A DNA stretch of 64,000 nt from Dicaeum eximium (taxonomy: Eukaryota; Chordata; Aves; Passeriformes; Dicaeidae). The stretch covers positions 372,001-436,000 of the forward strand of contig VWZP01007922.1 of the NCBI GenBank assembly GCA_013396995.1, given 5' to 3'. Below the pieces are notes generated by a model. It saw nothing but the letters and a program-made list of their open reading frames with translations. It had not been told where the DNA came from and did not search any database. Both the position numbers and the translations under genes were made by a program. This document shows, one piece after another, positions 11,980 to 25,600 of this stretch. Position 1 is the stretch's first letter. Every line of letters starts with the position of its first letter.

Positions 11980-14313
11980 CATGTCCTGTAAGCACTGCCT
12001 GGGAGCTGGGCAGGGAAGGGGCAGGGCTGAGGGTGCTGGGGGGAGCAGACATCTCTGCTGGGTCAGGTGACAAAAGACAGGTGAGGGCTCTGGAGAGCTG
12101 ACGGACAGGATGACAGATTGGCTTGTTTGTTTTCTGGTCTGAGCATGTGAAAAAGTGTAACTCTTCACCTTTGTCTGTCTCTCAGCTGCCTTGTTCTGGG
12201 CTACAGGTATGAGCTGCAGTGACCCACCTCGCTCTCTGCTCTACCAAAGCCCTTCACCAGTCCAAAGGCCTCAAGAACCCTTCTTATCCAGTCCTCACAA
12301 GACACCTTAATTTTGCCTTGTCATGTGTTTCAGAGCCCTATTCCAGTTATTAAAAGCACAGCTCTTACTACCTGCATCTACATGCAACTCTCAACTGAGA
12401 ATGACATGGTTTGCATTATATACATGACACAGATGCTCAGCCAAACAAATGTAAGAAGGTTTTATTTTTAAATTAAATCTTTTATGAAAAAATAATGGAT
12501 TAAAGATTAACCTGTTGAAAATTCTTCAGCTGAGTTATTAGTGTTTTTAAACCATGAAACTTTAATCCCTCCTATTAACAGAAACCAGTGCTTGTAAGTA
12601 CAGCTACTGTACTCTCATTGCTAACCTGAGATGTGATTTCACTGAGGTGCAAATGCTAAGAAAAGGCTGACTGATAAACCTGAAGCACCCTGAACCTCTT
12701 CACACTAGATGTACATGCAGCACAGTAGTCTGTCACTCAGAATAAAAATTAACTTTCCAGATTTTGACATCAACCCCTTTTCTACAGACTCATGTTGATT
12801 TATTCCTGGTTGAGAGGATGATCTTGTAAAATTTCTTTTATAGTTGTCATGAAAAAAAAAAAGAAAGAAAACGCTAAAACTGCCAGATATGTGGACCGCC
12901 CTTGCCCCCCACCACTTAGATTCTAAATTTGCAGAATTATTTGAAAGCTTACTGAACTCAGCCACACCTTTATTTTTATTATTTTAGTTGGTACCTTTGG
13001 CTAAAAAGGCACTTATCTTTGTTGAAACATTTTGAGAAATATGACATGAAGCATTTCAGAGGTGGAGAGATGGGTGATGGCAGTGTTGATAATGAGAATA
13101 ATAGAATAATTTTACTTTTTCCTTCCTTCCTAGTATTTAAAATAAAATTAATGGACTTAAATCTGTCTCTGTTTTGTCATTTCAGGAAGGTCAGAAAAGA
13201 GCATTCCTGAGAACCTTGCACAATCTTTACAAAACTTCAGATATTTTTTGAAAAAGAAAAAAAATTATTACTATATTTTACATAGAGTTGAACATCTAGG
13301 TCCTAAACAATTCTACTTTATGTACTGATCTGCAAAGAAAAACATAGCTGGAGACACAAATGATTCAACCTTTTTATATGTTAGGATAAAATTCAAGTTA
13401 CATGATTTGCCATGTGAATAAGGAGTAAAAGAAAAAGGAATCACAGCATCCACCAAAACAAAAGCAGAACAAACATGCAGCAGGAGAAAATACAGAAGCT
13501 TGCTTGTTAAGTTACACCTGCGGTATTTATTTCACTGAAATGCTTAAGAAAGCTATAAAACATGCTGGACCCTGTAATATCTGTTAAAAAATGCCTCATT
13601 GAGCAGAGTGTTTTCTGAGCTTTGGAAGTAAGTTCTGATCAGAGGCAACCTTGTGTTCATTGCAGTATGGAAGAAGCATTCTGGAGGACAAAACAGGCTT
13701 TTGTCTCTAATGGAAAATCTAATTTGCTGTCCATCTTTAGGTAGTGCAGCTGGGGATAATTACACATTTCTGTCACACAGTCCAAATGCTCCATGCTCTG
13801 TGGGAGGGTAGAAGGCACAAACATGGCCACCTGACCACTGTAATGGAATATTGATATCCGAGGAAAAAGAGCTTATGATTTCTGGCTTGAAAAGTGCATT
13901 GTGGACTCAGTTTTGCCCCCTCACACCTGCTGCTCTGCAGCTTCTGCTGAGCCTCTGCAGCTCCCTGCCATTGTCTGCACCTCCTTGGTGGAACTTCTGC
14001 AGCACCGAGCAGTCACAGCCCTGCCTCGTTCCAAGTACACAGTCCTCAGCAAATCTATGACCTTCCCAACACAAAACATGCCCTAGGGCTCCACCTCCCT
14101 CCTTTTCCACAGCTTTACAAAGGGATTTGTATTTCCACACTGGTGGTAAATAATATATGAATGTATATATTTACCACTCAGTGTGTTTAACTTGATGTGT
14201 TTGTTTTATGTATAATGAGACTCAGCTAATGCATTTAAGTTTATGGCTCAGCATCTTGAATTGGTCACTAAAATGCCCTCCTTTGCTGCAGTGATTTATT
14301 AAATGGCTCAGGG

Positions 14314-14336
14314 AAATGGCCTTGTCTAGGCCATTT
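14314..14336. repeat. Perfect 8-bp inverted repeat (hairpin)
   Basis: AAATGGCC at 14314-14321 and its reverse complement GGCCATTT at 14329-14336 are separated by a 7-base loop (TTGTCTA). It could form a short stem. It lies in non-coding sequence with no T-run after it, and there is no reason to call it a terminator in this genome. Confidence 0.6.
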
Positions 14337-15349
14337 TCTCCTGTATGGTAATAAAATCAAAGCACACAAATATCAAAATACATACAGGTATTCTAAAACC
14401 CAAACATAAAGCAATATAAAGTTGTCCTGTATGTAAGCCTGAACATAAGCACAGAAAACTCAGTCATGCTGCTGAAAATCACCAACACACTTCAAAAACA
14501 TGCCCCTTAAATCCCTTAAATAACACCTTGGTGTATCATTGAGCTCATGCCTTGGTGCATTTGATGTATTTTTCTTTAAATATTTTTTCCATCTGTTCAG
14601 GAAAAGTCTTTCTCAACGCCCATCACCCACACACTGAAGCTCTGAAAAACCTTTAGTGACCAGCACCAGGGCAAGTATTTTCTATCAGTGTCCAACTTCA
14701 GCAGCTTCTTCCATTTCTCCTCCTTGTAATTTTCAAGACCATTGTATTATCACTATGCAGCAACTTCAGTATGCTATCATGCTCTTTTCCTACAGATTGT
14801 TGTCAAAATAGTTTTCTAAAAGAGAGAAAGAAACAGGTAAGCTAAGTATTGCAGATAGACTGAATGCCAGTACCATTTTCATTTATAAAGTACATAAAAT
14901 CAGATTGCCTTAGGTAAAAAGAAGGCAAGACTGGCATGACTATAGCAGGCCGAAATACCTGCTCACTTGATAAACTTCAGGGTCCAAAGGACAAATTAAC
15001 ACTGCTCAAATCACACTTATGTCACCATCCACTATACTTGGGACCTGTAATTGTACCTACCCATAAATAAAATTTTATACATTGTCTAGTCTCCTGGCTC
15101 CATAAGACTGCACATTTCTGCAGGCAGCAAGTTAGGGTTTTTTTTGCAACTGCTGCCAGTGATGGAATTAACACCACAGAGCTGGTTAGCTATTGATAGC
15201 AGCAAGCAGATGAGTTTTCAGTAGCTGCTGTAGCTATAGATGTGTCATTACACGCTGAAAAGGATTATTATGAAAAGCTTCCGCCAGCACAGCTCCAGAT
15301 GAGGCCTTCCCTTACATCTGGGGAAGAACCAGAGTATATCTCAATACTC

Positions 15350-15391
15350 TGCTTTTACTCTGTCACTTCCCTTTTTGCTTTTACTCTGTCA
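15350..15391. repeat. Two copies of a 16-bp direct repeat, 26-bp period
   Basis: TGCTTTTACTCTGTCA occurs at 15350-15365 and again, identical, at 15376-15391. This is a recent-looking local duplication in non-coding sequence. Confidence 0.8.
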
Positions 15392-15742
15392 TTTCTAGTC
15401 ACGCCATAGAGTCATTTCATAGTCAGTCTATGTTTCTATGTAGCATAGATTTGGTCCACTGATCAGTGATAACTGCCTGAGTGTTCCAAAATCAAGGCTG
15501 ACTGAATTAACACACTCTTGAAAAAACCAAAATCCTCGAGGAACACCTGTAAGTTTTTAACCTTGAAATATAATTGAATTGAAGTCATGACATGACAGTA
15601 TCTGAAAGTAGCAGTCCAGTCAAATATACATATGAAGACTAAATAGTTCTTTGTCTGTCAGAAAATGCTGTGAAAATTGTCCAGGTTTGGAAAAAGCATC
15701 CAAAATAACAGAACAGAAGAAACCCTATCCATATCTATTTTC

Positions 15743-15788
15743 TTTTTGTCTGTTTGTTTGTTTTGGTTGTTTTGGTTTTTTTTTTTTT
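15743..15788. repeat. T-rich (TTTG)n-like tract
   Basis: TGTTTGTTTG units grade into TTTTGG repeats and then a T run. It is a simple-sequence tract. Confidence 0.85.
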
Positions 15789-16373
15789 GTGAATTTCTCT
15801 GTTTTGAGTTTAGTGCAGAACAACCAGCAGAAAAGTTCATCACTTCCAAAAGAGGTTCATGCCATTTAATTATTGGGATTTCTATTTCGGCCTCTACGAT
15901 GTTGGCCAAGAAAGCAGGTCCTTGGCCGTGGGGCAGATAGTCACTAGTTATAAACTATGTCAAATCTGGAAAAAATTTCAAGAATAGGCAAAGGAATGGA
16001 ATGTGCCAGCATTTGGCTTTGGAAAAGATGAAAACTCATTTGGATCCTCAGCATTAATGTTGTCCTTTTTGGCTTCTCCTGAAAAATGAGAAATCGTCCT
16101 CTGATGTTTTGCTCCTTATCATGTGTCCTGTAACTAAAGTCCTTCACTTTCTCTGGAATAGGAAGACCCAAGGAAGGCAGAATAACATCTCACTTGCCAG
16201 CTACAGCTTATTTCTATGTGTTTTATTGTGAACAAGCAAACATTTACTTTGGAGAAAGATCATGAAGTTGAATGAGTCAGTGAAGGAAAGAAGTTTAGCA
16301 TGCATTCTGCACTACTCAAGTTTCTTGCCAGGAATACACACACACAAAATGTGAACTAAGCAGCTTGTGGCCA

Positions 16374-16427
16374 GACATCTCCACCTAAACCTATTGACAT
16401 CTCCACCTAAACCTAATGACATCTCCA
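16374..16427. repeat. 22-bp tandem repeat, about 2.5 copies
   Basis: A 22-bp unit beginning GACATCTCCACCTAAACC starts at 16374 and 16396; a third partial copy (GACATCTCCA) begins at 16418. The first two copies differ only near their ends (TATT versus TAAT). Confidence 0.85.
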
Positions 16428-17274
16428 AATTTTTTCCTCTTTATATATTAAAAATACACTCCAACACAAATATTAGGTCCAAGGATGCTAGACTGCTCAC
16501 AGACATTCCTGAAAATTCTCAGGTGATTCTGGTGCTGCCCATTTCTATGTCATTAGTCTTGCTGTAGGCTGACTGTACCAGAGAGATCAGGTCTGCTGTT
16601 ACACACAGATCAAATCACCATCACGTGGGACTCAAGGAGGAGTCAGGCTAAGCTCAGATCCCTCAAGGTGTTTTGACATCTACCTGACACTGACTTTGAA
16701 GTGAGCTGGGCAGTAGCAGTGGGAGCTGAGATGGTCATACCACATTCCTGCAGTACTTTGTCAGGAAATCCCACTACACAGCCCAGAGCTATGCAGATTG
16801 CAGCATCCTTCAGCACCACTCCCACCCCTGGCTGCAATTCATTAAGTCTCCTGAATACATCTGGGACATCTATAAATATTTATGGTTGCAGGCTGACATG
16901 ACTTTCTCAAAGTCACGGAGCGGTTGCATCACGGAGCACAAAGCTCATTTTGCTTTAACAACAGGGTCAGGTTTCCTTGTTAAACAGGGATGCTCAGTCC
17001 CCCCTCTGCCCAGTGCAGACCCCCAGGAGTACAGCTCTGCAGCAGCCCCTCCACAGCCAGTGCTGTCCCTGCTGGGAGGGTCCCTGTCCCCACTGCTGGA
17101 CTGGTATCTGCCTGCTCCTGCCCCTCAAACCCTCACTTTGTGAATGTAGTCTGAGCACAGACCCCAGCCAGGGCTGCACATCAGGCTGCCTGGCTCAGGC
17201 AGAGGAGAAATAAAGAATTTCAAGTGCCTTTAAGGCACATTGTCTTTCAGAAATGGTTGACACAGTCATTTTTC

Positions 17275-17290
17275 ATTTATTTATTTATTT
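17275..17290. repeat. (ATTT)n microsatellite
   Basis: Four ATTT units in a row, followed by GTTGGG. Confidence 0.8.
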
Positions 17291-19597
17291 GTTGGGCACA
17301 GCATCTTGTGTGTGTGGAATGTTTTCTTTTCTCCCTTTTCTGGTAAGAGATTGGAGAGTAAATTACTAATATATTATTAATAGAAGACTTTTTTGACAGT
17401 TAAAGCAGGCAAGCAAACAAAGGAAAAAAAAATACAATAGTGCATGAAAGGGAATTAGCAAATATACAAATTGAAGGGATGATCTTTGTCCTGGCAGAGA
17501 ATGGTAGGTGAAGAGGGCTTGATGACAAAGACACATTGCTGAGACACCTCATCTGAGCAGGGGCTTGGAATATGTCTTCCACAGCACTTTCTATCCTTCC
17601 CATAGAAAAGAGTGATGCACTCTTACTGTCTGTCTCAATATGGAGCAAATTTGGCTGAGCAAAATCACGGCTGAGCATTTGAGGGGTGTCTGACTGTTGG
17701 TACTTTCTTGCTTATGTAGCTCCTCCAAAATAGATGAAGTCTCCACACATTTACTGTTCAATGATTGCCCCATATTTAGACAGGGACAATGCTCAGAATT
17801 GAATAAAACTAACTTCAAGGCAAGTTTTGAAAATGTAACATAAAAGAAGAAAGACTGTCTATTCACCCTATAGTTGAGCAGCCTTGGCTAGTCTTTTTGT
17901 TTTTTCTTTCTTTCTTTTTTTTTTTTAATCTTTATTTGAATATCTTTAGAGAAATATATTCTTCAGCAGTGAAAATTAAAATGAAACTTTAGAAAAAAAT
18001 ATAAGGCTACAGAGCCAAGCATTGTGTGTGGATAGATTAGAGTTAAGGCTCATTTGCAGGAGAAAAGGCAGCACAACATTTGCAGTGAAAAGAACAGAAA
18101 GGATCTTGCCCCCACTCTTTCACTTAATAGAGGCAGTTTGGGGAAAATTTCTAATGAATCCTATCCAACCATAAAATCATGTAGAAAATGAATTGTATCT
18201 GACAATAAAATAAAAGTGAACTAAATTACAATGTTCCTATATTCGCAGGATAAATTAATTTCATGTTTGGAATACTAATTGTTCACTGTAGGGCCTCACA
18301 AGTATTTCTTATCATTACTTTGTTTGCTGCTAGAGGAACTTTTGCCCATGCAGAATGATATGTTTTTGACTGTAGCACCAGAAGGAAGAGAAACCAACCT
18401 TCAGGAGCAGAAGGAGGAACTTCCCAGGTGCCGCCCCCTCTGCTCCCCAGGACAATGTGTGGAAAGGCATTTGAAAGGTGGGAGATTTGTCCTTTGAAGA
18501 TGGAGAGAGAAGGAAAGTGGACCTTGGCAGGAGTTGTGGCTGGCTCCCAAAGACACATCTGACACTCATTCTCCAAACTGGTCATCAAAGGCAGAGGCAG
18601 CAGACATGCCCAGTGAGCCCTGGATCTCGTAGGAGCCTGATTATCTTTCTGCAGAGAACATACCCTTAAGATCTGAGTCAGCTATCCTTTGGCATGGCTT
18701 CAAGGACCAACAGGTGCCTGCAAAGAAGCTGCAAAGAGTGTCAAGCTGCTCAAAGGAGGCACCATGAGAAAAAAAAACGCATTTGTGCCACACAATTATT
18801 ACAGTTAAAAGTACAAATAAATAGAACACCTTGCCCAAAAGAAGTATTTAAAAAATACACAGTAAAAATTTATGCAACTGTCTGAAGGCTATGTGTACAC
18901 ACAGTTAAAAAATGTTTTTAATAAAAAAACCCATTAAACTAATAAAGCAGATTAAACAAGTGATAATTCAGTGGGGAAGTTTGAATGCTCAATTCCATGA
19001 CAAGTTATATTAATATGACTGGTTTGAGGAGACAGAAATGAGAATCTATTTCTCCCAAGGGGGATCTTAGAGCAATCATTTTTCTCGAAGAGTGTTCATT
19101 TTGGAATGCAAGGATTCTTCTGAACTGCCAGTGGCTCCCTCTATCCCCTAAAAATTCATGTATGTTTCTGATTGACAGGTTTAATGGACTTCTTTTGCAT
19201 GATGCTAAAGCCACCTGATATTTGAATTTAGTTTGGAGTTGCGTGACTGTCTCCATCCTCCCTAGGACCTTCTAGCTGTACTCTCTCCACACTTAATGAA
19301 TTCCTGTCTTGGGCAAAGTCAGCCAAAAGAAAAGACTGGGCTGCAGTTACTAAGGTTATTTTGGGCACCTCCATTGTTAAAGAGCCTGGGCAATGAAGTG
19401 CTGGAAATGAAGCAAATTACAGGGGCTTCTTCTTACCCAGCATCTCTGTCTCACCATGAATTTCTCCTCCACTGAAGCAAGGTAACAATACCAGGGAATT
19501 TCTCACACAGGGCAACCAAGGTCTAAAATAACCTAAAGAGAAAGGCAGATCCAGGATACCTACAGGATGGGAGATGTGTCCACTCATTTTCATGCTC

Positions 19598-19625
19598 AAA
19601 AAAAAAAAAAAGGAAAAAAAGAAAG
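19598..19625. repeat. A14 plus A/G-rich tail
   Basis: Fourteen A followed by GG, seven A and GAAAG. Simple A-rich tract with no recognisable retrocopy upstream. Confidence 0.85.
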
Positions 19626-22600
19626 TGGTCAAATAAGAGAAGTAATTGTTGTCTGGAGAAAGTTGAGAGGCTGAGTGCTGCTACAGCCTTTGTCCATCAG
19701 TGTTCTGGTGCAATGCTTCTGTGCTCCAGCTTCTGAGGGGGGGGAATGAGAGGTGATGGTACCCAGCAGGGTGATTAGAGCAAACGTTTTCCTTGAAGAT
19801 AAAATTACAAGAAAAGATCTGTATTATGGGAAAGTGGAAACAGTAATTGCCTCCAAGGCTTCTCTCTGCTGTGGGATAGGGAGAAGGCCAGAAGGAATCA
19901 TTTGCACTGCACATCCTGTTTCATTTCAGTTCCTTCACACTAGTCTATTTTCTATTTTCCATCTTTTCTTTGCCCTGTTAAGCTCACATTTGAGAGGGAT
20001 TGGACAGGCTCCAAAGCTGTCTTGAATAAGAGGAACTGCTTTTCTTATTGACTGAGATTAAATTTTGACTGAGAGGGTGCATATGCTTCTTGTGATTTTC
20101 TCCTTCTTGCTTTTTGCCCAAATCCATGGCTTGTTCCCTGTGATGCACCAATGTGTTATGCACTTGCTCATCCCTCTGATCCCCTTCTTCTAGGTATTTA
20201 ATCTGCTGCTCTCAATCTATGTAAAACCAATTTTAGATACTTTGAAAGGATTTCCCACATCTTACGATGTTCTGTGCTTAAAATGTGTGTTTGCCCAAAA
20301 TCTCCTGTTTACTGTGCCAAGGGCTGTGGCCTTACCTGCACTGCCCAGTTCTGATCCAGTATTGCCCCCTGCCAGGCATCCAGACCCCCTCTGTGGCTGG
20401 TATGCAAGTGGCTCCTGGGCTCCTCCTGCAGCTGAGTCTATCCTATGTGTTCTTTCTTCACTTGGAGATCAATTCATCTGGAGGGAGATTAATGGACTGC
20501 CCTGGGATTCCTTGGAGAGAAAAAAAAAGGTTTTATATGAAAGGATTTTTAACAGATGAGAGAGAGATTGTTCTGATAATGGGAAGAGGAGGGCATGCAG
20601 AAGTACTGCAAGGTCATGGAGGAAAATAAGTACTGATATTTCTGGAAAGTGTTGAATGATTACAGAGAAGTAATTTCAGAATGAATGAGATGAGTGGATC
20701 AAACCCAGACTGGAAGGGCAAGTGAGATGGGTGAAAGAGAGAAATGGTGCACACAGATGTGATGGCTTCCTACATTTTGTTCCAATGGATTTGACCCTCC
20801 CTACCTGAAGCACTTAGGTTGTAAAAATTTTCTTGCAAGAAAAAAGAAAAATCCACCTTCACAGAACAGAGTAAAAATTCCATTTCATACTTGCACTGAA
20901 GAAAATGTACTGTTCTTGTTCAATCCTTCTGTCTTAGCAGGAATAGCATACCCTAATGGGTTTGCCAGGCAAGAAAAACATGAACTACAATTAAGACAAG
21001 ACCTTTATGGGAGAACATACTGTTGCAGATCTAGAGGAAAAAGTGGAAGGCTTAGAGAGAAAGGAAGGTTTAGGACATGAAGGGAAAGAGAAAGACACCA
21101 GGACTTTGTTAGAAGAGACTGGACCTGGAATTTTTTAAGAGTGAAGAGGAATGTCTCCTCCAAAATATTCAGACATATGCTAGAAAGTTACCTGTGCTCT
21201 TACCTTACCACCAAAGCCTAATAATTCTATTTGAAATTTCATGTCTGCTTTTTTTCTGAGTGGAGATGCTGTTACACATCTCAGCATTTGATAGCTGAAA
21301 ATAAGATATTTTTAATGTATAAATTTACTGTAATTTTGAACTATCAAATAATTTTTCAGTCATAGTGTTCTATTCTCTTCCCCCAGCACCAGGGATCCAA
21401 TAAAACATGAGCAAGATGGTTTGGGAAGTATGACTATTAAGACTCTTCCCACCAAAGACCATCCAGAGACATGGACAACTTGTGAATGTGGTCAGTACTG
21501 AAGAATTGCAGCTTGGGGTAGCTGGAGCCGTGGGCTATGGAATGAGCAGCTCTCTTGCTATCATTTCCAAAGGCCTGGAATAGTGTCTGGTCAAGGGCTT
21601 CCACTAGATTCCTTGAGACCCTGCACAACATGTGGAAGTGGTGACCACTACCTCTCATGGAAACAGAGACAATCCAGCTTCCTGATCCAGCTGATCCCAG
21701 AACTCAGCAGCAATTGAGGCCAAGTACTTGTGCACACATTAAAAATATCTCTATATATTGATTTCTTGTCTCGAGGCAAGCCAGCCATCAGGCAAGCAGC
21801 AGCCAGCAGCAGGTCCTCCACAGAGGAGAGATAAAACCACTGTTTTGCAGGTCAGGGATCCCTGGTTTCTGTGTGGGAGCACAGACCAGAGCCACATTGC
21901 CAGCACAGCCTGTCTTGGTGACGTGGACATCTCGCCTGCACGATCAGAGGGAGCAGCCCATGGACTCTCCTGGCTGACCATGGGAGGGAGAGATGCAGCA
22001 GCAGGGAAAGCTGCACACTAAACCTCACTGAGTTGCAGGGGTGTTATGATGATTAAGCATCAAGTAATTTTTCCAACAGGAACCAGCTTTTTTTGTGGCT
22101 GTGACAGGAACGCTAAGGCATGTGCTGCGTGGGTTGTTTCAGTGCTGTGGACAAATGTTTTGGGTAGTGTGAACTGAGACCACAAAAATTCACACCACAA
22201 CTTCTGGTAAGGAAGGAATACGCTTTACACCTACAATGGGAAAGGAAAATATTCAGATTCTCTTATTCAGATGGTTTGCCAGCAAACGTTTATGGAGCAA
22301 GAATCACAAGAAAACACACACTAAGTATTCAAAAAGATGAATGCAATACCTTTAGAGAAAATGCAGGAAGAGGAAAATTTTCTCCTTGTGGCACTAAAAA
22401 CACCTATTTTACCATGATAATCATCATCATTAAAAGATGTGCCCTGCACACTTGAGGTTATAAAGGAAGACAAATATCAGATGACATTGAAACATTGCAT
22501 CTTGAAACCCAGTGTAAATAAAAAAGGAGTTTTATAACATAATTACATTCCCATTAATATGTTAATCTCTTATATACAGACATAGAGAAGCAAATACATT

Positions 22601-25600
22601 ACTTTTAATAATTAACTCTGTAGTGAGGTTTTATTGCTGGGAAAGAAGATTTCTCTATGGAAGGGTATTTAACATTTTAATTAAGCTGTTTTTGATAGAT
22701 GTTTACTGTTGCTTCTATTTCTGCTTAAAACAAAGCCATACGATTAGGAGAAAATGTAATTTTGTGACAAAAAAGGAGTCATTTTCATTTGAAGGAAGGT
22801 TTAAGGTTCCCTCTTCTTTCTGCCTAGTTAGTGTACAGCAGTGGTATAGTGTGTCTTAAGAGACGTGCATTTCTTATGGAAAGGTTCCATTTTGTTTTCT
22901 TTTTTCCTTTCAATAATTTGATGCTTTGTGTTCCACTGAACACTGCCATCATATTTGACCTTCCACTAGAAGGCTGCCTATGTTTTGGTGAAATAAGAAA
23001 ACTCAGAAAGGATATTTAAGAAAATAAATCACAGATTTCTCAGATAAAAGCTGCTAAAGTAACAAATATAACGGGAAAAGTAGCCTCAATTAATTGCAGA
23101 ATCACAGGATCTAGGCAGGAGAACAGGACTGAAAGACATAAAGAAATGAAAAGTCTAGCAGGGATTTCTGGGTAGTGAATCTGGACAATGTACTGCTCTG
23201 AAAATAAGTCCTCAAGCTTTATGCATGGACTGCCACTTGAGCTTGATATATAAACTGATAATTGAAAGGCTTTGCAGATGGACACCTACTCTGCAGACCT
23301 GAAAAAGTGGATGCAGCTCAGCTAACCCTTCAATGATTTTCTCTGGAGAACTTGAGTGTGACTCTAGGAAGAAAACATCTGAGTGAGAAAAAGCCATATG
23401 GTGTCCAGGGTTCACAGAGAGTCCCTGAAGCTGCCACCTGGGAGGGTCAGCTCTGACCACAGCTTGTGTCAGCACAGCTCTCAGCCCTACTGCAAACTGC
23501 TCTGCAAACCCCCACTTCTTTTCATATGGGTTTGAGATCCAGACAGCAAGTGAGATAAACAACAGCACTGGCATTTGTTCTCTGGTTCTCTGAGTAAACC
23601 AATAGCATCCTCTCATTTTGGCCCATAGCAATGATTTCAGAAGAAATCTGTAGACATCGGTTTTGAAAAAGCATGAAAAGTCCTACAGATGGCAAACACA
23701 GGACTCCCTTTCTGTGAACCATCCAGATACCCACATGCACAAGATCTGTGTTGAATTATTTAGATGGAGAAATGCCTTTCAGGCACTTGTAACAGCTCTG
23801 GGTATTATTCAGCAATGAGGGGAGATGAGCACTAAGGTTATTTGCCTTAGAAGGAATTAAATGACTGCAGGGAAGCTCCATTGCAGTAGTATTTGAAGTG
23901 CTTTATTGAAAAAAGTAAATGAAGCCAGAAGTCTTGGCCACTTGCTTACAGTGATCCTGGGTACTGAGCAGTACACAGGTGCTGAAGTAAACACTGCAGC
24001 CCCAGCAGCACTGTCCTGACAGAAGCCACAGAGTTTTGGAGTTCGTCTTTGCCTCTGGGACCACAGCCCTGCTGAGCTCCATGTGCATGCCAGGTCATTC
24101 ACATTAACCTACAGACAATGGGAAGGAAGAAGCCTCATAAAATATATTTTTCTGACTCCACCACCAAGGCAGGAGGAGATGGGAGAAGGTGGCACTCTGG
24201 GCAGGATTACTGAGGGCTGGTTCAGCCTGATGAAGTGGCAAGCTGGAGCAAACAGCATTGTCCCTGCACCTGTATGTCAGGATGCAGCACCCTCCAGATA
24301 CTGTAAAGAGGCAGAAGGCAGAGGATCTGTCTCAGGAGACACAACCTTCAGGTTTGGTGGGTATTCTCCTGAGATTCCTATTCCCTTCTGATCTGGAATT
24401 CATACAGATTTTGGTGAGCTATGTACTACATTCTTGTGGTATCACTGTGTCTCTTCCTGAGGCGTGATCCCAAGGCTACCAAATCACTTCCACAAGTCAA
24501 AGTTAGCATCTTGGGAAAATGATAACAAATTAGTCACTGTGTGACCAGATTGTCATTTTCTCAGCACAACAGACAGAAGATATATCTGAAAATGAAAGCT
24601 CTGACCACCAACACTGACATCTTGTTTACATGGACAGCAAGAGTGTCTTTAGACTAAAATCACTCATTGTGACAGAACATCCAACAAAGTTTTTTTCTTT
24701 CTTGAGATCCATTTCACTGCTTCTACCCATTGATCAACTCCAAACCACCCTGTGTCTTGTGTATCTGCACCCTTCTGCCACTCTTTCAAGGCATATTTCC
24801 CTACCCTCACTCTTATTGAATAGCATGCTGCTGGAATTCAGTAGGATTACTTGCAGACATAGGATGCTAACCTGTATTGTAACCATGTATTTTTCCCCTT
24901 TCTGTCTACATTTTTTTTCTTCCTCAGATATTATCGTGGGGGATTCTGATACCTGTGAGTAGTATGAGGCTTCAAATCCCTGTCTTAATTTTACAGGATG
25001 GTCTGTATTCTTATTTATATCTGTAAGTACAACACTCAAAACTGCAAACATTTTGTCTGAAGAATGCAAAGCAAAACAAAGCTGTATTTCACTGTCAGGA
25101 TGCTTTTAAGCAATTCCTGAAAAATTTCTTCTGTCTATGATAAGATATTCAGTAAGGAAAGTATAAGGTGATAACTTAAGAATAAGACAGGCTTTTACTT
25201 TTGATTTGGAGAGCAAAAAGCCCAAGAACAAATGAAAGCCAAGCCACAATAGAGCAGCATGTCTTCTCTGCCAGGCACAGAGGAGGAAATGGCTGCCAGC
25301 AGGTACTTCAGTGATCCCAGGGTACAATACAAAGCAAAAAACCCAGCTCTATGAGCCAGACATCAGAGCACTTGAGGCCATCCTCTGTGCCTTCACAGCC
25401 TCCCCAAATCTCTTGGAGGTCTGGCTTTCCAACAGGTTAACACTAACCCTCTTGTTCATAAGGGTCAGCAGCTGGCCGTGAAGAGGGGCTACCGCCTCTG
25501 CTGCAGACCCCTTTGTCTTTCCCACACCTGCCTGGAAGTGGTTCCACTAGCAAACAAAGGAAAGGAGAGTCTGGTCTGTGCTGAGCTAGAAGCTACGTGA

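Noticed and set aside
23098..23130. GCAGAATCACAGGATCTAGG as a CR1 terminus
   Set aside because: Similarity is limited to the first dozen bases.
23212..23631. 139-codon minus-strand frame
   Set aside because: No family resemblance and no convincing exon boundaries; several overlapping frames exist nearby.
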